A stretch of 64,000 bases of DNA from Sagittula sp048553715 (GCF_048553715.1 NZ_JBLZNC010000007.1:1-64000), one strand, 5' to 3'. Shown: positions 17,870 through 28,372, counted from the stretch's first letter. Notes: generated by a model not told the origin, from the sequence alone. Made by a program: numbers and translations.

Positions 17870-18771
17870 GCGGTGAAGCGCGCGCTGATCCGCTGGATGA
17901 TAAACTCCATGAAAATGCGCGCCTTGGGGTCCTGTCTGCGCCGATGCGTGAACAGGCAGGCCATCTGGATGGGCTCGGGCGGGGTCTGTGTTGCCACCGG
18001 CACCAAGGCCCCGCTGCGCAAATGGTCGGCCACTTCGAACACGGGCTTCATCACCACGCCTTGCCCGGCCAGCGCCCAATCGGTCAGCACGTCGCCATCG
18101 TCCGATTCAAAGCGCCCCGAGACCGCAAAACGCCGTGGCCCCTGTGGTGTTTGCAAACGCCACTGGAATTCCGCCGCGCCGGGAAACCGTAGGTTCAGAC
18201 AGTCATGGCCGTCGCGCACCAGCGCATCCCCATCCAGCGGCATGCCGCGCCGCGCGATGTAGTCTGGCGCAGCACACAGCACCCGTTCCACATCCGCGAT
18301 CTTGCGGATGCGCAGATTGCTGTCCTCGGGCTGGCCAAGGAAAAACGCAAGATCCAGACCCTCTGTCGTCAGATCCACCTTGCGGTCAGACAGGCGCAAA
18401 CGAACGCTGACATCGGGATAGTCCGCCAGAAAATCAGGCACTTGCGGCGCGATCAGGCGTCGCCCGACCCCCAGCGGCGCCGCCACATACAGCGAGCCGC
18501 GCAAATGTTCGGTGACATTTGTGATCTGCGCCTCGGCGTCCTCGACCGCCTCGAGGATGGCAGTGGCCCCGCGATAAAATGATTCGCCATGCTCCGTCGC
18601 GCTGAGGCTGCGTGTTGTCCGCTGGAACAGGCGCACGCCCAGCCGGTCCTCTAGCTGTGAGATGCGCGAGGAGGTCACCGCCGCCGAAATCCTCAGATCC
18701 CGACCGGCGGCGGACATGCTGCCCAATTCGTAGACACGGACAAAGGTGCGGATGTTGTCGAAATAGGACAT
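17866..18771 (-). CDS. LysR-family regulator of urate catabolism (predicted)
   Basis: LysR-type transcription factor of 301 residues with an N-terminal winged helix (about 1-60, YELGSMSAAGRDLRISAAV) and a substrate-binding domain. The ATG at 18771 fits the family start. The open frame upstream to 18882 overlaps puuD and is not used. It sits between uraH and puuD and is divergent from puuD by 91 bases, so it most likely controls the urate genes. The inducer is unknown. Confidence 0.88.
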   Translation of the reverse strand: MSYFDNIRTFVRVYELGSMSAAGRDLRISAAVTSSRISQLEDRLGVRLFQRTTRSLSATEHGESFYRGATAILEAVEDAEAQITNVTEHLRGSLYVAAPLGVGRRLIAPQVPDFLADYPDVSVRLRLSDRKVDLTTEGLDLAFFLGQPEDSNLRIRKIADVERVLCAAPDYIARRGMPLDGDALVRDGHDCLNLRFPGAAEFQWRLQTPQGPRRFAVSGRFESDDGDVLTDWALAGQGVVMKPVFEVADHLRSGALVPVATQTPPEPIQMACLFTHRRRQDPKARIFMEFIIQRISARFTA

Positions 18772-18800
18772 TCTTCGGTTTTTTTTGATGCTGCTTGGCC

Positions 18801-18811
18801 TTTGCGGCAAA
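18801..18811. promoter_or_regulatory. Palindrome between lysR and puuD
   Basis: TTTGC-G-GCAAA is a perfect 11-base inverted repeat in the 91-base gap between lysR and puuD. It lies 24 bases upstream of the puuD -10 element, the expected zone for a LysR activator site. Its function is inferred. Confidence 0.4.
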
Positions 18812-18834
18812 TAGCAGGAAAAAGGAGGGGCCGC

Positions 18835-18840
18835 TATACT
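18835..18840 (+). promoter_or_regulatory. Probable -10 element of puuD
   Basis: TATACT lies 23 bases before the puuD ATG in otherwise G+C-rich sequence. No good -35 box is seen at 17 bases, which fits activator dependence. The Shine-Dalgarno GGAGGG follows at the correct distance from the start. Confidence 0.45.
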
Positions 18841-18862
18841 GCGCAAAACCTCGGAGGGATGC

Positions 18863-20104
18863 ATGTACGATTTCGCGATCATCTGGGAATGGATCGCCTT
18901 CAGTGTGCGTTGGCTGCACGTGATTGCGGCGATGGCATGGATCGGGGCGTCCTTCTACTTTATCGCGCTCGATCTGATGCTAAAGCCCAACGCCGCCCTG
19001 CCCGAAGGCGCGCATGGCGAGGAATGGGAAGTCCACGGCGGCGGGTTCTACCACACCGTCAAATACATGGTCGCCCCCGAGCGCATGCCCGAGCATCTGA
19101 CCTGGCACAAATGGCAAAGCTACACCACTTGGCTGTCCGGCGCGGCCCTGTTGATGGTGGTCTACTGGGTCGGCGGAGAGCTGTTCCTGCTGGACCCGAC
19201 AAAGGCCGATCTGGCGCTTTGGCAGGGCATCGCGATTTCCGCGGGGTCGCTGACCATTGGCTGGCTGGCTTATGATCAGCTGTGCAAATCCAAGCTGGGT
19301 GAGACACCGACCCTGCTGATGTTGATCTTGTTCGCGATTCTCGTCACGATGAGCTGGGGCTATAACCAGATCTTTACCGGACGCGCCGCGCTGCTGCATC
19401 TGGGCGCATTCACCGCGTCGATCATGACCGGCAACGTGTTTTTCCAGATCATGCCGAACCAGCGCATCGTGGTCGCGGATCTAAAGGCAGGCCGCAAACC
19501 GGATGCGAAATACGGCAAAATCGCCAAGCTGCGGTCCACCCACAACAACTATCTGACCTTGCCGGTCGTGTTCCTGATGCTGTCAAACCACTATCCGCTG
19601 GCCTTTGGCACCCAATACGCGTGGATCATCGCCTGTCTCATCTTCCTGACCGGCGTGACGATCCGGCATTATTTCAACACGATGCACCGCACCGGCAAAG
19701 GGCCGCATTGGACGTGGCTGGTGACGGTCTTGATCATGGTGGTGATTGCGTGGCTTTCCACGGTCAAAGGGATGGACAGTTTCGAGGACAGCGAAGCCCG
19801 CGCGCTGACCCCCTATGAGGAACGGTTTGCGTCGGCAGAGGGATTCGACGACGCCTATCTAACTGTGGTGGGCAATTGTTCCATGTGCCACGGGCGAGAG
19901 CCCGCATGGAACGGCTTGCACTGGCCACCCAAGGGCGTGGTTCTGGAAACCCGCGCGGATGTGGCGCGCCATGCAGACCAGATTTACATGCAGGCGGGGC
20001 GCAGCCATGCCATGCCGCCGCCCAATGCCATCGATATGGACCCGCAAGCGCGTCAGCAGATTGTCACTTGGTACAGATCCGCAACAAAGGGCGGCGAGGG
20101 CTAA
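18863..20104 (+). CDS. puuD: Membrane urate hydroxylase with cytochrome c domain
   Basis: Oxidises urate to 5-hydroxyisourate and passes electrons to a cytochrome c instead of making H2O2. The 413-residue protein has about eight membrane helices (1-300) with many conserved histidines. A periplasmic class I cytochrome c domain follows, with heme site CSMCH at 339-343 and a PPPN segment near 390. This fusion is the known PuuD architecture. It opens the pathway PuuD, UraH, UraD, PuuE encoded around it. The start overlaps the upstream open part of the lysR frame but not the lysR coding region. Confidence 0.95.
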   Translation: MYDFAIIWEWIAFSVRWLHVIAAMAWIGASFYFIALDLMLKPNAALPEGAHGEEWEVHGGGFYHTVKYMVAPERMPEHLTWHKWQSYTTWLSGAALLMVVYWVGGELFLLDPTKADLALWQGIAISAGSLTIGWLAYDQLCKSKLGETPTLLMLILFAILVTMSWGYNQIFTGRAALLHLGAFTASIMTGNVFFQIMPNQRIVVADLKAGRKPDAKYGKIAKLRSTHNNYLTLPVVFLMLSNHYPLAFGTQYAWIIACLIFLTGVTIRHYFNTMHRTGKGPHWTWLVTVLIMVVIAWLSTVKGMDSFEDSEARALTPYEERFASAEGFDDAYLTVVGNCSMCHGREPAWNGLHWPPKGVVLETRADVARHADQIYMQAGRSHAMPPPNAIDMDPQARQQIVTWYRSATKGGEG

Positions 20105-20119
20105 CCCCGCCGCAATCGC

Positions 20120-20638
20120 TTAGCCCACAATCAACTGCTTGATCTGCAGGGCTTCTTCTTCGAGCTGGTTGAGCCGGAAATTCACCGCATCACCGATTGT
20201 GACCATGCCAACCAGATCTCCGCGATCCAGCACCGGCATGTGACGGAATCGCCCGTCGGTCATGCGGCGCAGAACGATCACCAGCAAATCCTCGGCCGTG
20301 CATGTCTCGACCTGACGGGTCATCACATCCTCGACCAGTTGCGGCAGGGTCTGGCCCGGAGTGTCGGCCAGCTTGCGCACAATATCGCGCTCCGACAGGA
20401 TGCCGGACAGCTTGCCCGCGTCATCGGTGACAACCAACGCGCCGATGCGATATTCGCGCAGCAGTTCGACCGCACGGTGCAAGGTCTGATCCTGCCCGAT
20501 GGTAAAGATCCGCGGGTCCTTGTTGTCCAGAACCTCCTGAACCTTGGCCTGCGCGGCAGAGGTGTTTGTTTCGACGGACTGCGTTTTGCTGCGGGATTCG
20601 GCGTCCTTGCGCAAAGGCGGGCGATAAGATTCGGCCAT
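20120..20638 (-). CDS. CBS-domain protein
   Basis: Cytoplasmic protein of 172 residues with a basic, disordered first ~35 residues and a tandem CBS pair (about 45-100 and 105-165), with the typical GILSERDIVR and GMVTIGDAV ends. CBS pairs bind adenine nucleotides and act as energy sensors; the partner is unknown. The ATG at 20638 follows AAGGA. It faces puuD with a 15-base gap and may be a stand-alone gene. Confidence 0.85.
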   Translation of the reverse strand: MAESYRPPLRKDAESRSKTQSVETNTSAAQAKVQEVLDNKDPRIFTIGQDQTLHRAVELLREYRIGALVVTDDAGKLSGILSERDIVRKLADTPGQTLPQLVEDVMTRQVETCTAEDLLVIVLRRMTDGRFRHMPVLDRGDLVGMVTIGDAVNFRLNQLEEEALQIKQLIVG

Positions 20639-20706
20639 GGGATCGTTCCTTGCTTGTTTCGCGGTCGCACGTGGTGCAACACCCATTAAACCCCAAAACC
20701 TGCCAG

Positions 20707-20904
20707 ATGGATCCTCTTAATTTGTCCGACTTTATGCTGACACCCGTCACCGCGACCCTGATTTTCACCGCAGCCTGCCTTGCCGGCTATGCCTATCGCA
20801 GGACGTGGAAAAACGAAGGCCCACGCTGGAAGCTGTGGGCCTATGGTGTGATCGCGGCCTTTGGCCTGCTTACCTTGAGCTTTGTGCCGATGGTGAACGG
20901 CTGA
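20707..20904 (+). CDS. Small membrane protein next to nqrM
   Basis: A 65-residue protein with two hydrophobic segments (about 10-27 and 42-60) separated by a basic/aromatic loop containing YRRTWKNEGPRWKLW. I do not recognise the family. The stop directly abuts the convergent nqrM end with no gap. The Shine-Dalgarno sequence is weak, and a later start at the second Met is possible. Its position next to nqrM, apbE and the nqr operon makes a link to Na+-NQR conceivable, but nothing in the sequence proves it. Confidence 0.55.
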   Translation: MDPLNLSDFMLTPVTATLIFTAACLAGYAYRRTWKNEGPRWKLWAYGVIAAFGLLTLSFVPMVNG

Positions 20905-21147
20905 TCAGTCTTCGTGATCCAGCCCCGCGCGTTCCAGCATCTTGCGCGCGCGCGGGCAGGCCAGACGTTCACGCAGCGGGCTGTCGGGGTCGATTTCCTT
21001 TTTGCAGACAAGGCATTGATCCGCGTCCGCAATGGCATTCAACCCGCCGCAGCTGCCTTTGATCCGGCGGCCAGAGAAAATCACGCCAACCGCCATGCCC
21101 AGCATCACCAGGGCCAGCAGAGCAAAGCTTAGAAACAGGGTTTGCAT
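20905..21147 (-). CDS. nqrM: Na+-NQR maturation protein NqrM
   Basis: Small membrane protein of 80 residues needed to assemble Na+-NQR, probably by delivering iron to the Cys-ligated centre between NqrD and NqrE. One N-terminal helix (1-25) is followed by RRIKGSCGGL with Cys33, then Cys45, Cys48 and Cys64, keeping the four cysteines of the family. It is longer at the C-terminus than the Vibrio protein. It is the second gene after apbE on the minus strand, 18 bases apart. Confidence 0.92.
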   Translation of the reverse strand: MQTLFLSFALLALVMLGMAVGVIFSGRRIKGSCGGLNAIADADQCLVCKKEIDPDSPLRERLACPRARKMLERAGLDHED

Positions 21148-21165
21148 GGCGTGATTCCTTGTCGC

Positions 21166-22188
21166 TTAGGCTTGCAGCGCCTTGAAGCGGCTGCTTTCAG
21201 TGGTTTTGAAGCCTTCGCCGTCACGATCGATGAAGGTCACGGCAAGACCCTCCGCCTCGGCAATCTCAAGACCACGCTCGCGGCCCAGCACCAGCATTGC
21301 GGTGGCCCAAGCGTCCGCCAGCATGGCGTTCTCGGTCAGAACCGTTGCGGAAACAGTGTCATGCAAGATGGGGCGTCCGGTCGCGGGATCAATGATGTGC
21401 GAATAACGGGTGCCATCTGCCTCAAAGAAGTTGCGGTAATCGCCCGAGGTCGCCATGCCCAGATTGGACACATCCGCCACGCTGTACAGGCCGCGCTGGC
21501 CCGCGACCGGTGATTCGATCCCGATCTGCCACGGCGTGCCTTCGGGGTTGTTACCAGCGGTGTAGAGATCGCCGCCGATTTCTACCATGAAATCGGTGAT
21601 GCCCAAGCCGCGCAGCGCGTCTGCGACGCGGTCCACACCATGCCCCTTGCCGATGGCGGCCAGATAGATTTCTGCACCGTCGGTCTGTTTGGTCAGCACA
21701 TCGCCCTGCAGGTCCAGCACACGGCCTTGGCCGGCGCGCTGCATGGCATCCGCGATTGCAGAATCCGCCGGAATATTGGGCGCCACGTCTGCGACACCAA
21801 AGCCCCACAGGTCGATCAAAGCGCCAACTGTGACGTCAAAACGACCATCAGAGGCCAGATGCACAGCGTTGGCATTTTGCATCACATTTGCGAGAGCAGG
21901 GGAGAGTCGCACAGGCGCACCGGCCTTCGACGCGTTCAGGCGCGAAATCTCGGACCCCGCATCCCAGTTCGACATCTCGGCGGTCACATCCGCCAAAGCT
22001 GTCTCGATAGCCGCTGACACCGCCGCGCGATCCAGCGCGCCGCCAGTGGGCACAGCCACTACATTATACTGTGTTCCCATCGTGTTACCCGACAGCTTCA
22101 GCACTTCGGCCTCGGGCTTACAGGCGGCCACAGCCGCTGCGGTCATGATCAGAAAGGAACGCCGGGAAAATGTCGTGATGCCGGACAC
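21166..22188 (-). CDS. apbE: FAD:protein FMN transferase
   Basis: Attaches FMN covalently to threonines of NqrB and NqrC. The 340-residue protein has the family segments IGKGHGVDRV and HIIDPATGRP. I chose the GTG at 22188 with CGGAG upstream. It gives a twin-arginine/lipoprotein leader (SRRSFL at 8-13, lipobox AVAAC with Cys23), so the enzyme acts on the periplasmic side. The open frame upstream to 22383 runs through the nqrA control region and is rejected. It is divergent from nqrA by 167 bases and followed by nqrM. Confidence 0.92.
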   Translation of the reverse strand: MSGITTFSRRSFLIMTAAAVAACKPEAEVLKLSGNTMGTQYNVVAVPTGGALDRAAVSAAIETALADVTAEMSNWDAGSEISRLNASKAGAPVRLSPALANVMQNANAVHLASDGRFDVTVGALIDLWGFGVADVAPNIPADSAIADAMQRAGQGRVLDLQGDVLTKQTDGAEIYLAAIGKGHGVDRVADALRGLGITDFMVEIGGDLYTAGNNPEGTPWQIGIESPVAGQRGLYSVADVSNLGMATSGDYRNFFEADGTRYSHIIDPATGRPILHDTVSATVLTENAMLADAWATAMLVLGRERGLEIAEAEGLAVTFIDRDGEGFKTTESSRFKALQA

Positions 22189-22355
22189 TGCGCAAAACTC
22201 CGTTGTTTGAGACGCGCCAACGGCGCAGGGCCGTGCATATAATCTGCTCTGTTTGGCCGCAACCCAGTGGGGTGCGATAAAATAACTCGAAAAAAGACGA
22301 CTTGGGACGGTTTTGTTTACCGCCGTGCCGTTGCATAAGGTGCCGAAAAAATCGG

Positions 22356-23711
22356 ATGGCGACCAAAGTGCAAAATTACACACTTCGAAAAGGCCTCGAT
22401 CTTCCTATCGAGGGTTCCGTGTCGACCGACCAGGTAACACAGGCTTCCGTGCAAACGGTTGGCTTGCTGGGCGACGACTACGTTGGATTGAAACCACGAC
22501 TGGCCGTGGCCGAGGGCGACGTTGTCGCTGCCGGCGCGCCGATCTTTGCGCATAAGGACAATCCCGACGCGGTTATGACCGCTCCGGTGTCCGGCCGCGT
22601 GAAGGCGATCAACCGCGGCGCCCGCCGCAAGCTGATCTCTGTCGTGATCGAAGTGGACGAACAGGCCGCAGCGCCGGTGGATTTCTCCAGCACGGGTGAC
22701 ATCACCACTGCCGAGGGTGTGACAGAGCGTCTGGCCGCCGCCGGTCTGTGGACGTCCTTCCGCACCCGCCCCTATTCCAAGGTGCCCGAAGTGGGCAGCC
22801 GTCCGGCGGCGATCTTTGTGCAGGCGATGGACACGGAGCCGCTGGCGGCAGACCCCGCGCCCATCATCCGCGCCGCCGCCGATGATTTCACGCGCGGCCT
22901 GCAGGCGATAACGCTGCTGACCGACGGGGCCACCTATCTGTGCCAGGCGCAAGGCAGCCCGCTGCCCGGTGCCGATCTGGCAGGCGTCACCGCCGCCGGT
23001 TTCTCGGGGCCGCATCCCGCGGGCCTGCCGGGGACGCATATGCATTTCCTCGACGCGCCCACCGCTGAAAAGACCGTCTGGTCCATCGGCTATCAGGATG
23101 TCATTGCCATCGGCCGCCTTTTGGGCACCGGCCAGCTGGACAGCCGCCGCGTGGTCGCCATCACCGGTCCGCTGGCCGCCGCGCCGCGTCTGGTGGAAAC
23201 CTATGCCGGCGCCTCCATCGAAGAGCTGACAGCCAACGACAACCCCGACAATCTGCCGATCCGCCGCATTTCCGGGTCGGTTCTGTCGGGCCGCGCCGCC
23301 GAGGGCGAGTCGGGCTATCTGGGCCGCTACGCCCGTCAGGTCACCTTGATGGAAGAAGACCACAAACAGATCCCGATGGGCTGGATTCGTCCGATGCCCT
23401 CGAAATATGCGTTCCAGCCGGTTCTGGGCTCTGCCCTGTCGAACAAGCTGTACAAGCTGACCACCAACCTCAACGGTGGACGCCGCGCCATGGTACCGAT
23501 CGGCACGTTCGAACAGCTGATGCCGCAGGACTATCTGCCGACACAGCTACTGCGGTCGCTGCTGGTCATGGACACCGATCAGGCGCAGGCGCTGGGTGTG
23601 CTGGAACTGGACGAAGAAGATTTGGGTCTGTGCGGCTTTGCCTGCCCGGCCAAATATGAATATGGCATGGCGCTTCGCGACTGCCTGACCAAGATCGAGA
23701 AGGACGGCTGA
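22356..23711 (+). CDS. nqrA: Na+-NQR subunit A
   Basis: Peripheral cytoplasmic subunit of the Na+-translocating NADH:ubiquinone oxidoreductase, near the quinone site. The 451-residue length and the N-terminus (YTLRKGLDLPIEG at 8-20) are typical. The ATG at 22356 is preferred on family length, although its Shine-Dalgarno sequence is weak. It starts the six-gene nqrABCDEF operon, whose members overlap or lie within 13 bases of each other. Confidence 0.96.
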   Translation: MATKVQNYTLRKGLDLPIEGSVSTDQVTQASVQTVGLLGDDYVGLKPRLAVAEGDVVAAGAPIFAHKDNPDAVMTAPVSGRVKAINRGARRKLISVVIEVDEQAAAPVDFSSTGDITTAEGVTERLAAAGLWTSFRTRPYSKVPEVGSRPAAIFVQAMDTEPLAADPAPIIRAAADDFTRGLQAITLLTDGATYLCQAQGSPLPGADLAGVTAAGFSGPHPAGLPGTHMHFLDAPTAEKTVWSIGYQDVIAIGRLLGTGQLDSRRVVAITGPLAAAPRLVETYAGASIEELTANDNPDNLPIRRISGSVLSGRAAEGESGYLGRYARQVTLMEEDHKQIPMGWIRPMPSKYAFQPVLGSALSNKLYKLTTNLNGGRRAMVPIGTFEQLMPQDYLPTQLLRSLLVMDTDQAQALGVLELDEEDLGLCGFACPAKYEYGMALRDCLTKIEKDG

Positions 23712-23714
23712 GGC

Positions 23715-24914
23715 ATGGGATTGCGCAGTTTCTTCGACAGGATCGAGCCCAACTTTGAAAAGGGCGGCAAGTACGAACGGTACTTCCCCCTCTACGAGAT
23801 GGTCGAGAGCTTCCTGTTTACACCAAAGACGGTGACCACCGCCGCGCCCCACGCGCGGTCGTACATCGATATGAAGCGGATCATGACCTATGTCGTGATC
23901 GCAACCATCCCCTGTATTCTGTTCGGCCTGTACAACACCGGCCTGCAGACCAACATGGCGATTCAGGAACTGGGTGCCTCCGGCTGGCGCGCGTGGATCA
24001 TCGACACGCTGGGGATCGGGTTCAACCCCGCCAACCCCATCGCCAACATGCTGCACGGGTTGCTGTATTTCCTTCCGATCTACATCACGACGCTGGTCGC
24101 AGGTGGTCTGTTCGAGGTGATCTTTGCCACGATCCGTCGCCACGAGGTCAACGAGGGCTTCCTTGTCACCTCTATGCTCTACACGCTGATCCTGCCGGCT
24201 TCGACGCCGCTTTGGCAGGTCGCGCTTGGCATCATCTTCGGGGTGGTCATCGGTAAAGAGGTCTTTGGCGGCACGGGTAAGAACTTTCTCAACCCCGCGC
24301 TGGTGGGCCGTGCCTTTTTGTACTTCGCCTATCCCGCCTATATGTCCGGTGACACCATCTGGACGCCGGTGGACGGCTTTTCCGGTGCCACCGCCCTGTC
24401 GATCACCGCATCCGAAGGGCCCGCCGCCCTGCCCGACTACGGCATCACATGGATGGACGCCTTCATCGGCACCATTCAGGGCTGTATCGGTGAAACATCG
24501 ACCATCGCGGCGCTGCTGGGTCTGGCGTTCCTGCTGGCCACGCGGATTGCCAACTACCGCATGGTCGTCGGTTGTCTGGCAGGCATGATCGCCTTCTCGA
24601 CGCTGCTGAACTGGATCGGCTCTGACACCAATCCCGCCTTTGCCCTGCCGTGGTACTGGCATCTGGTGATCGGCGGCTACGCATTCGGCCTTGTGTTCAT
24701 GGTCACCGAACCCGTTTCGGGCAGCCACACCAACGCAGGCCGCTATATCTACGGTGCTCTGATCGGCTTTATGGTCGTGATGATCCGCGTCATTAACCCG
24801 GCCTTCCCCGAGGGCATGATGCTGGCGATCCTGTTCGGCAACGTCTTTGCCCCGCTGATCGACTACTTTGTCGTGCAGGCCAATATCCGCAGGAGGGCGC
24901 GTCGCCATGCCTGA
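23715..24914 (+). CDS. nqrB: Na+-NQR subunit B (covalent FMN)
   Basis: Integral membrane subunit of 399 residues with about ten helices, carrying covalent FMN and part of the Na+ and quinone pathways. The flavinylation motif recognised by ApbE, DGFSGAT, is at 220-226, making Thr226 the FMN carrier. It begins 3 bases after nqrA and overlaps nqrC by 8 bases. Confidence 0.96.
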   Translation: MGLRSFFDRIEPNFEKGGKYERYFPLYEMVESFLFTPKTVTTAAPHARSYIDMKRIMTYVVIATIPCILFGLYNTGLQTNMAIQELGASGWRAWIIDTLGIGFNPANPIANMLHGLLYFLPIYITTLVAGGLFEVIFATIRRHEVNEGFLVTSMLYTLILPASTPLWQVALGIIFGVVIGKEVFGGTGKNFLNPALVGRAFLYFAYPAYMSGDTIWTPVDGFSGATALSITASEGPAALPDYGITWMDAFIGTIQGCIGETSTIAALLGLAFLLATRIANYRMVVGCLAGMIAFSTLLNWIGSDTNPAFALPWYWHLVIGGYAFGLVFMVTEPVSGSHTNAGRYIYGALIGFMVVMIRVINPAFPEGMMLAILFGNVFAPLIDYFVVQANIRRRARRHA

Positions 24915-25835
24915 TAAGGACAACCAAACCCAATCCGGCACCGAAGGGGAGGCAAAGTTCACCCCCGAGATGAACCCACCGGATCGCAATCTTGATGCGC
25001 CCGAGGGCGAGATCGTGACCCGCAAGGGACCGCTGCGCCGGTTCCTTGACACCCCGGCCGACAACGTGGCGAAGACCGTCACCGTAGCGCTTGGCCTGTG
25101 TCTGGTGGCCTCCATGGTCGTGTCCGCCGCGGCTGTGTCGCTGCGCCCCTTGCAGGAACGCAACGCGGCCTTGGACAAACAGGTCAACATCGTGCAGGTC
25201 GCAGGCCTGTACGAAGAGGGCATTGACGTGGCCGAGGCATTTGATGCTTTTGAGCCGCATGTTCTGGAACTGGCCACCGGTGAATTCGCCGACGGTCAGG
25301 ACATCCAGGGCCAGGTCCTTGACCCGCTGACCTTCGACGACCGTTCCGCCGCCGAGGACCTGACGCTGTCCGCGCCGCTCGACGACGATCCGGCCAGCAT
25401 CGGGCGGCAGGCGAACTACGTCACCGTCTACGTGCTGCGCAACGAGGACGGCACGCTCGATAAGGTGATCTTGCCGGTGTACGGCTACGGGCTTTGGTCC
25501 ACGCTCTATGGCTTTATGGCCATCGAGGAGGACGGGAACACCATCTACGGTCTGCAATTCTACGAACATGCAGAGACCCCCGGTCTGGGCGCCGAGGTGG
25601 ACAACCCCCGTTGGAAAGCTCTGTGGAATGAAAAGAAACTGCGCACCGAAAACGGCGAAGGCGAATTGGCGATTACCGTCGCCAAGACCCCGCCGCCCGC
25701 GGGCCGCGAGTATTTCGTTGACGCCCTGTCGGGTGCGACGCTGACCTCGCGCGGCGTAGACAGCCTTGTTCGCTTCTGGATGGGCGAGCGTGGTTTTGAA
25801 CCCTTCCTTGAACGCGTTCGTGCGGGAGACATCTG

Positions 25836-25836
<1 letters not shown>
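24907..25836 (+). CDS. nqrC: Na+-NQR subunit C (covalent FMN), extended N-terminus
   Basis: Subunit of 309 residues with one N-terminal helix (about 57-79) and a periplasmic FMN domain. The flavinylation motif DALSGAT is at 272-278, so Thr278 carries FMN. Compared with the Vibrio protein (about 257 residues) there is an added acidic, Pro-rich cytoplasmic head of roughly 45 residues before the helix. The ATG overlaps nqrB by 8 bases, and no closer start lies nearer the helix except Met22. Confidence 0.95.
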
Positions 25837-27097
<1,261 letters not shown>

Positions 27098-27110
27098 AGG
27101 GATAGACAGA

Positions 27111-28334
27111 ATGCAGACTTTCGGACTTGGCGTCCTGCTCTTCTCCTTGATCGTCATCGCCTTGGTGACGATCATCATGGTCGCGCGCTCGCGGCTGGTG
27201 TCGTCGGGCAACGTCAACATCACCATCAACGGCGAGAGAACCATTTCGGTCCCCGCCGGTGGCAAGCTGCTGCAAACGCTGGCGGCGGAAAACCTGTTCG
27301 TGCCCTCCGCCTGTGGTGGCGGTGGCACCTGCGCGCAATGCCGCGTGCGCATTCATGAGGGCGGCGGCTCTATCCTGCCGACCGAGGAATCGCATATTAC
27401 AAAGCGCGAGGCCGCATGTGGCGACCGCCTGTCCTGTCAGGTGGCTGTGAAACAAGACATGCAGGTCGAAGTTCCCGAAGAGGTGTTCGGCGTCAAAAAG
27501 TGGGAGTGCACCGTGCGCTCCAACGACAACGTCGCGACCTTCATCAAGAACCTCGTTCTGGAACTGCCCGAGGGCGAGGACGTAAACTTCCGCGCCGGTG
27601 GCTATATCCAGATCGAAGCGCCTGCGCATACGGTCAAATACACCGATTTCGACGTGGCCGAAGAATACCGCGAAGATTGGGACAAGTTTAACATCTGGCA
27701 GTATGAATCCACTGTCGATGAGCCCATCGAGCGCGCCTATTCCATGGCGAACTACCCGGACGAAAAAGGGCTGATCATGCTCAACGTCCGGATCGCCACA
27801 CCGCCGCCGCGCACCGAAGGCATCCCTCCGGGCAAGATGTCGTCCTACATCTTCAACCTGAAGCCCGGTGACAAAGTCACCATTTCCGGTCCGTTCGGCG
27901 AATTCTTTGCCCGTGAAACGCCCAAGGAAATGGTGTTCATCGGTGGTGGTGCGGGCATGGCGCCCATGCGGTCGCATATCTTTGACCAGCTCAAGCGTCT
28001 GAAGAACAAAGACCGCAAGATCACCTTCTGGTACGGGGCCCGTTCCAAGCGCGAGATGTTCTTTGTCGAGGACTTCGACGAGCTCGCCGCGGAATTCCCC
28101 AACTTTGAATGGCATGTGGCCTTGTCGGACGCGCTGCCCGAGGACGATTGGGGCGGGTATACCGGCTTCATCCACAACGTGCTGTATGAAGAATACCTCA
28201 AGAACCACCCCAACCCAGAGGACTGCGAGTTCTACATGTGTGGTCCGCCGATTATGAACCAATCGGTCATCAACATGCTGCTGGATCTGGGCGTGGACCG
28301 CGAGGACATCATGCTCGACGATTTCGGGGGCTAA
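27111..28334 (+). CDS. nqrF: Na+-NQR subunit F (NADH dehydrogenase)
   Basis: Electron-input subunit of 407 residues: an N-terminal anchor helix (about 3-25), a [2Fe-2S] ferredoxin domain with Cys68, Cys74, Cys77 and Cys109, an FAD domain with RAYSMANYP (about 210-218), and an NADH domain with GGGAGMAPMRSH. The C-terminus DDFGG is the conserved family end. It is the last gene of the operon, with a terminator just behind it. Confidence 0.97.
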   Translation: MQTFGLGVLLFSLIVIALVTIIMVARSRLVSSGNVNITINGERTISVPAGGKLLQTLAAENLFVPSACGGGGTCAQCRVRIHEGGGSILPTEESHITKREAACGDRLSCQVAVKQDMQVEVPEEVFGVKKWECTVRSNDNVATFIKNLVLELPEGEDVNFRAGGYIQIEAPAHTVKYTDFDVAEEYREDWDKFNIWQYESTVDEPIERAYSMANYPDEKGLIMLNVRIATPPPRTEGIPPGKMSSYIFNLKPGDKVTISGPFGEFFARETPKEMVFIGGGAGMAPMRSHIFDQLKRLKNKDRKITFWYGARSKREMFFVEDFDELAAEFPNFEWHVALSDALPEDDWGGYTGFIHNVLYEEYLKNHPNPEDCEFYMCGPPIMNQSVINMLLDLGVDREDIMLDDFGG

Positions 28335-28345
28335 CCCCAAACGCA

Positions 28346-28372
28346 AACGGCGCCCCTCGGGGCGCCGTTTTT
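28346..28372 (+). terminator. Rho-independent terminator of the nqr operon
   Basis: An 11-bp perfect stem with a 2-base loop (or a 4-base loop after fraying) is followed by a run of five T, 11 bases past the nqrF stop. Confidence 0.92.

Noticed and set aside
17366..18079. A 238-codon upstream extension of the fused puuE-uraD gene
   Set aside because: It runs antisense over uraH and part of lysR and lacks similarity. The conserved PuuE start RYPRDMAGYG begins at the GTG 17365.
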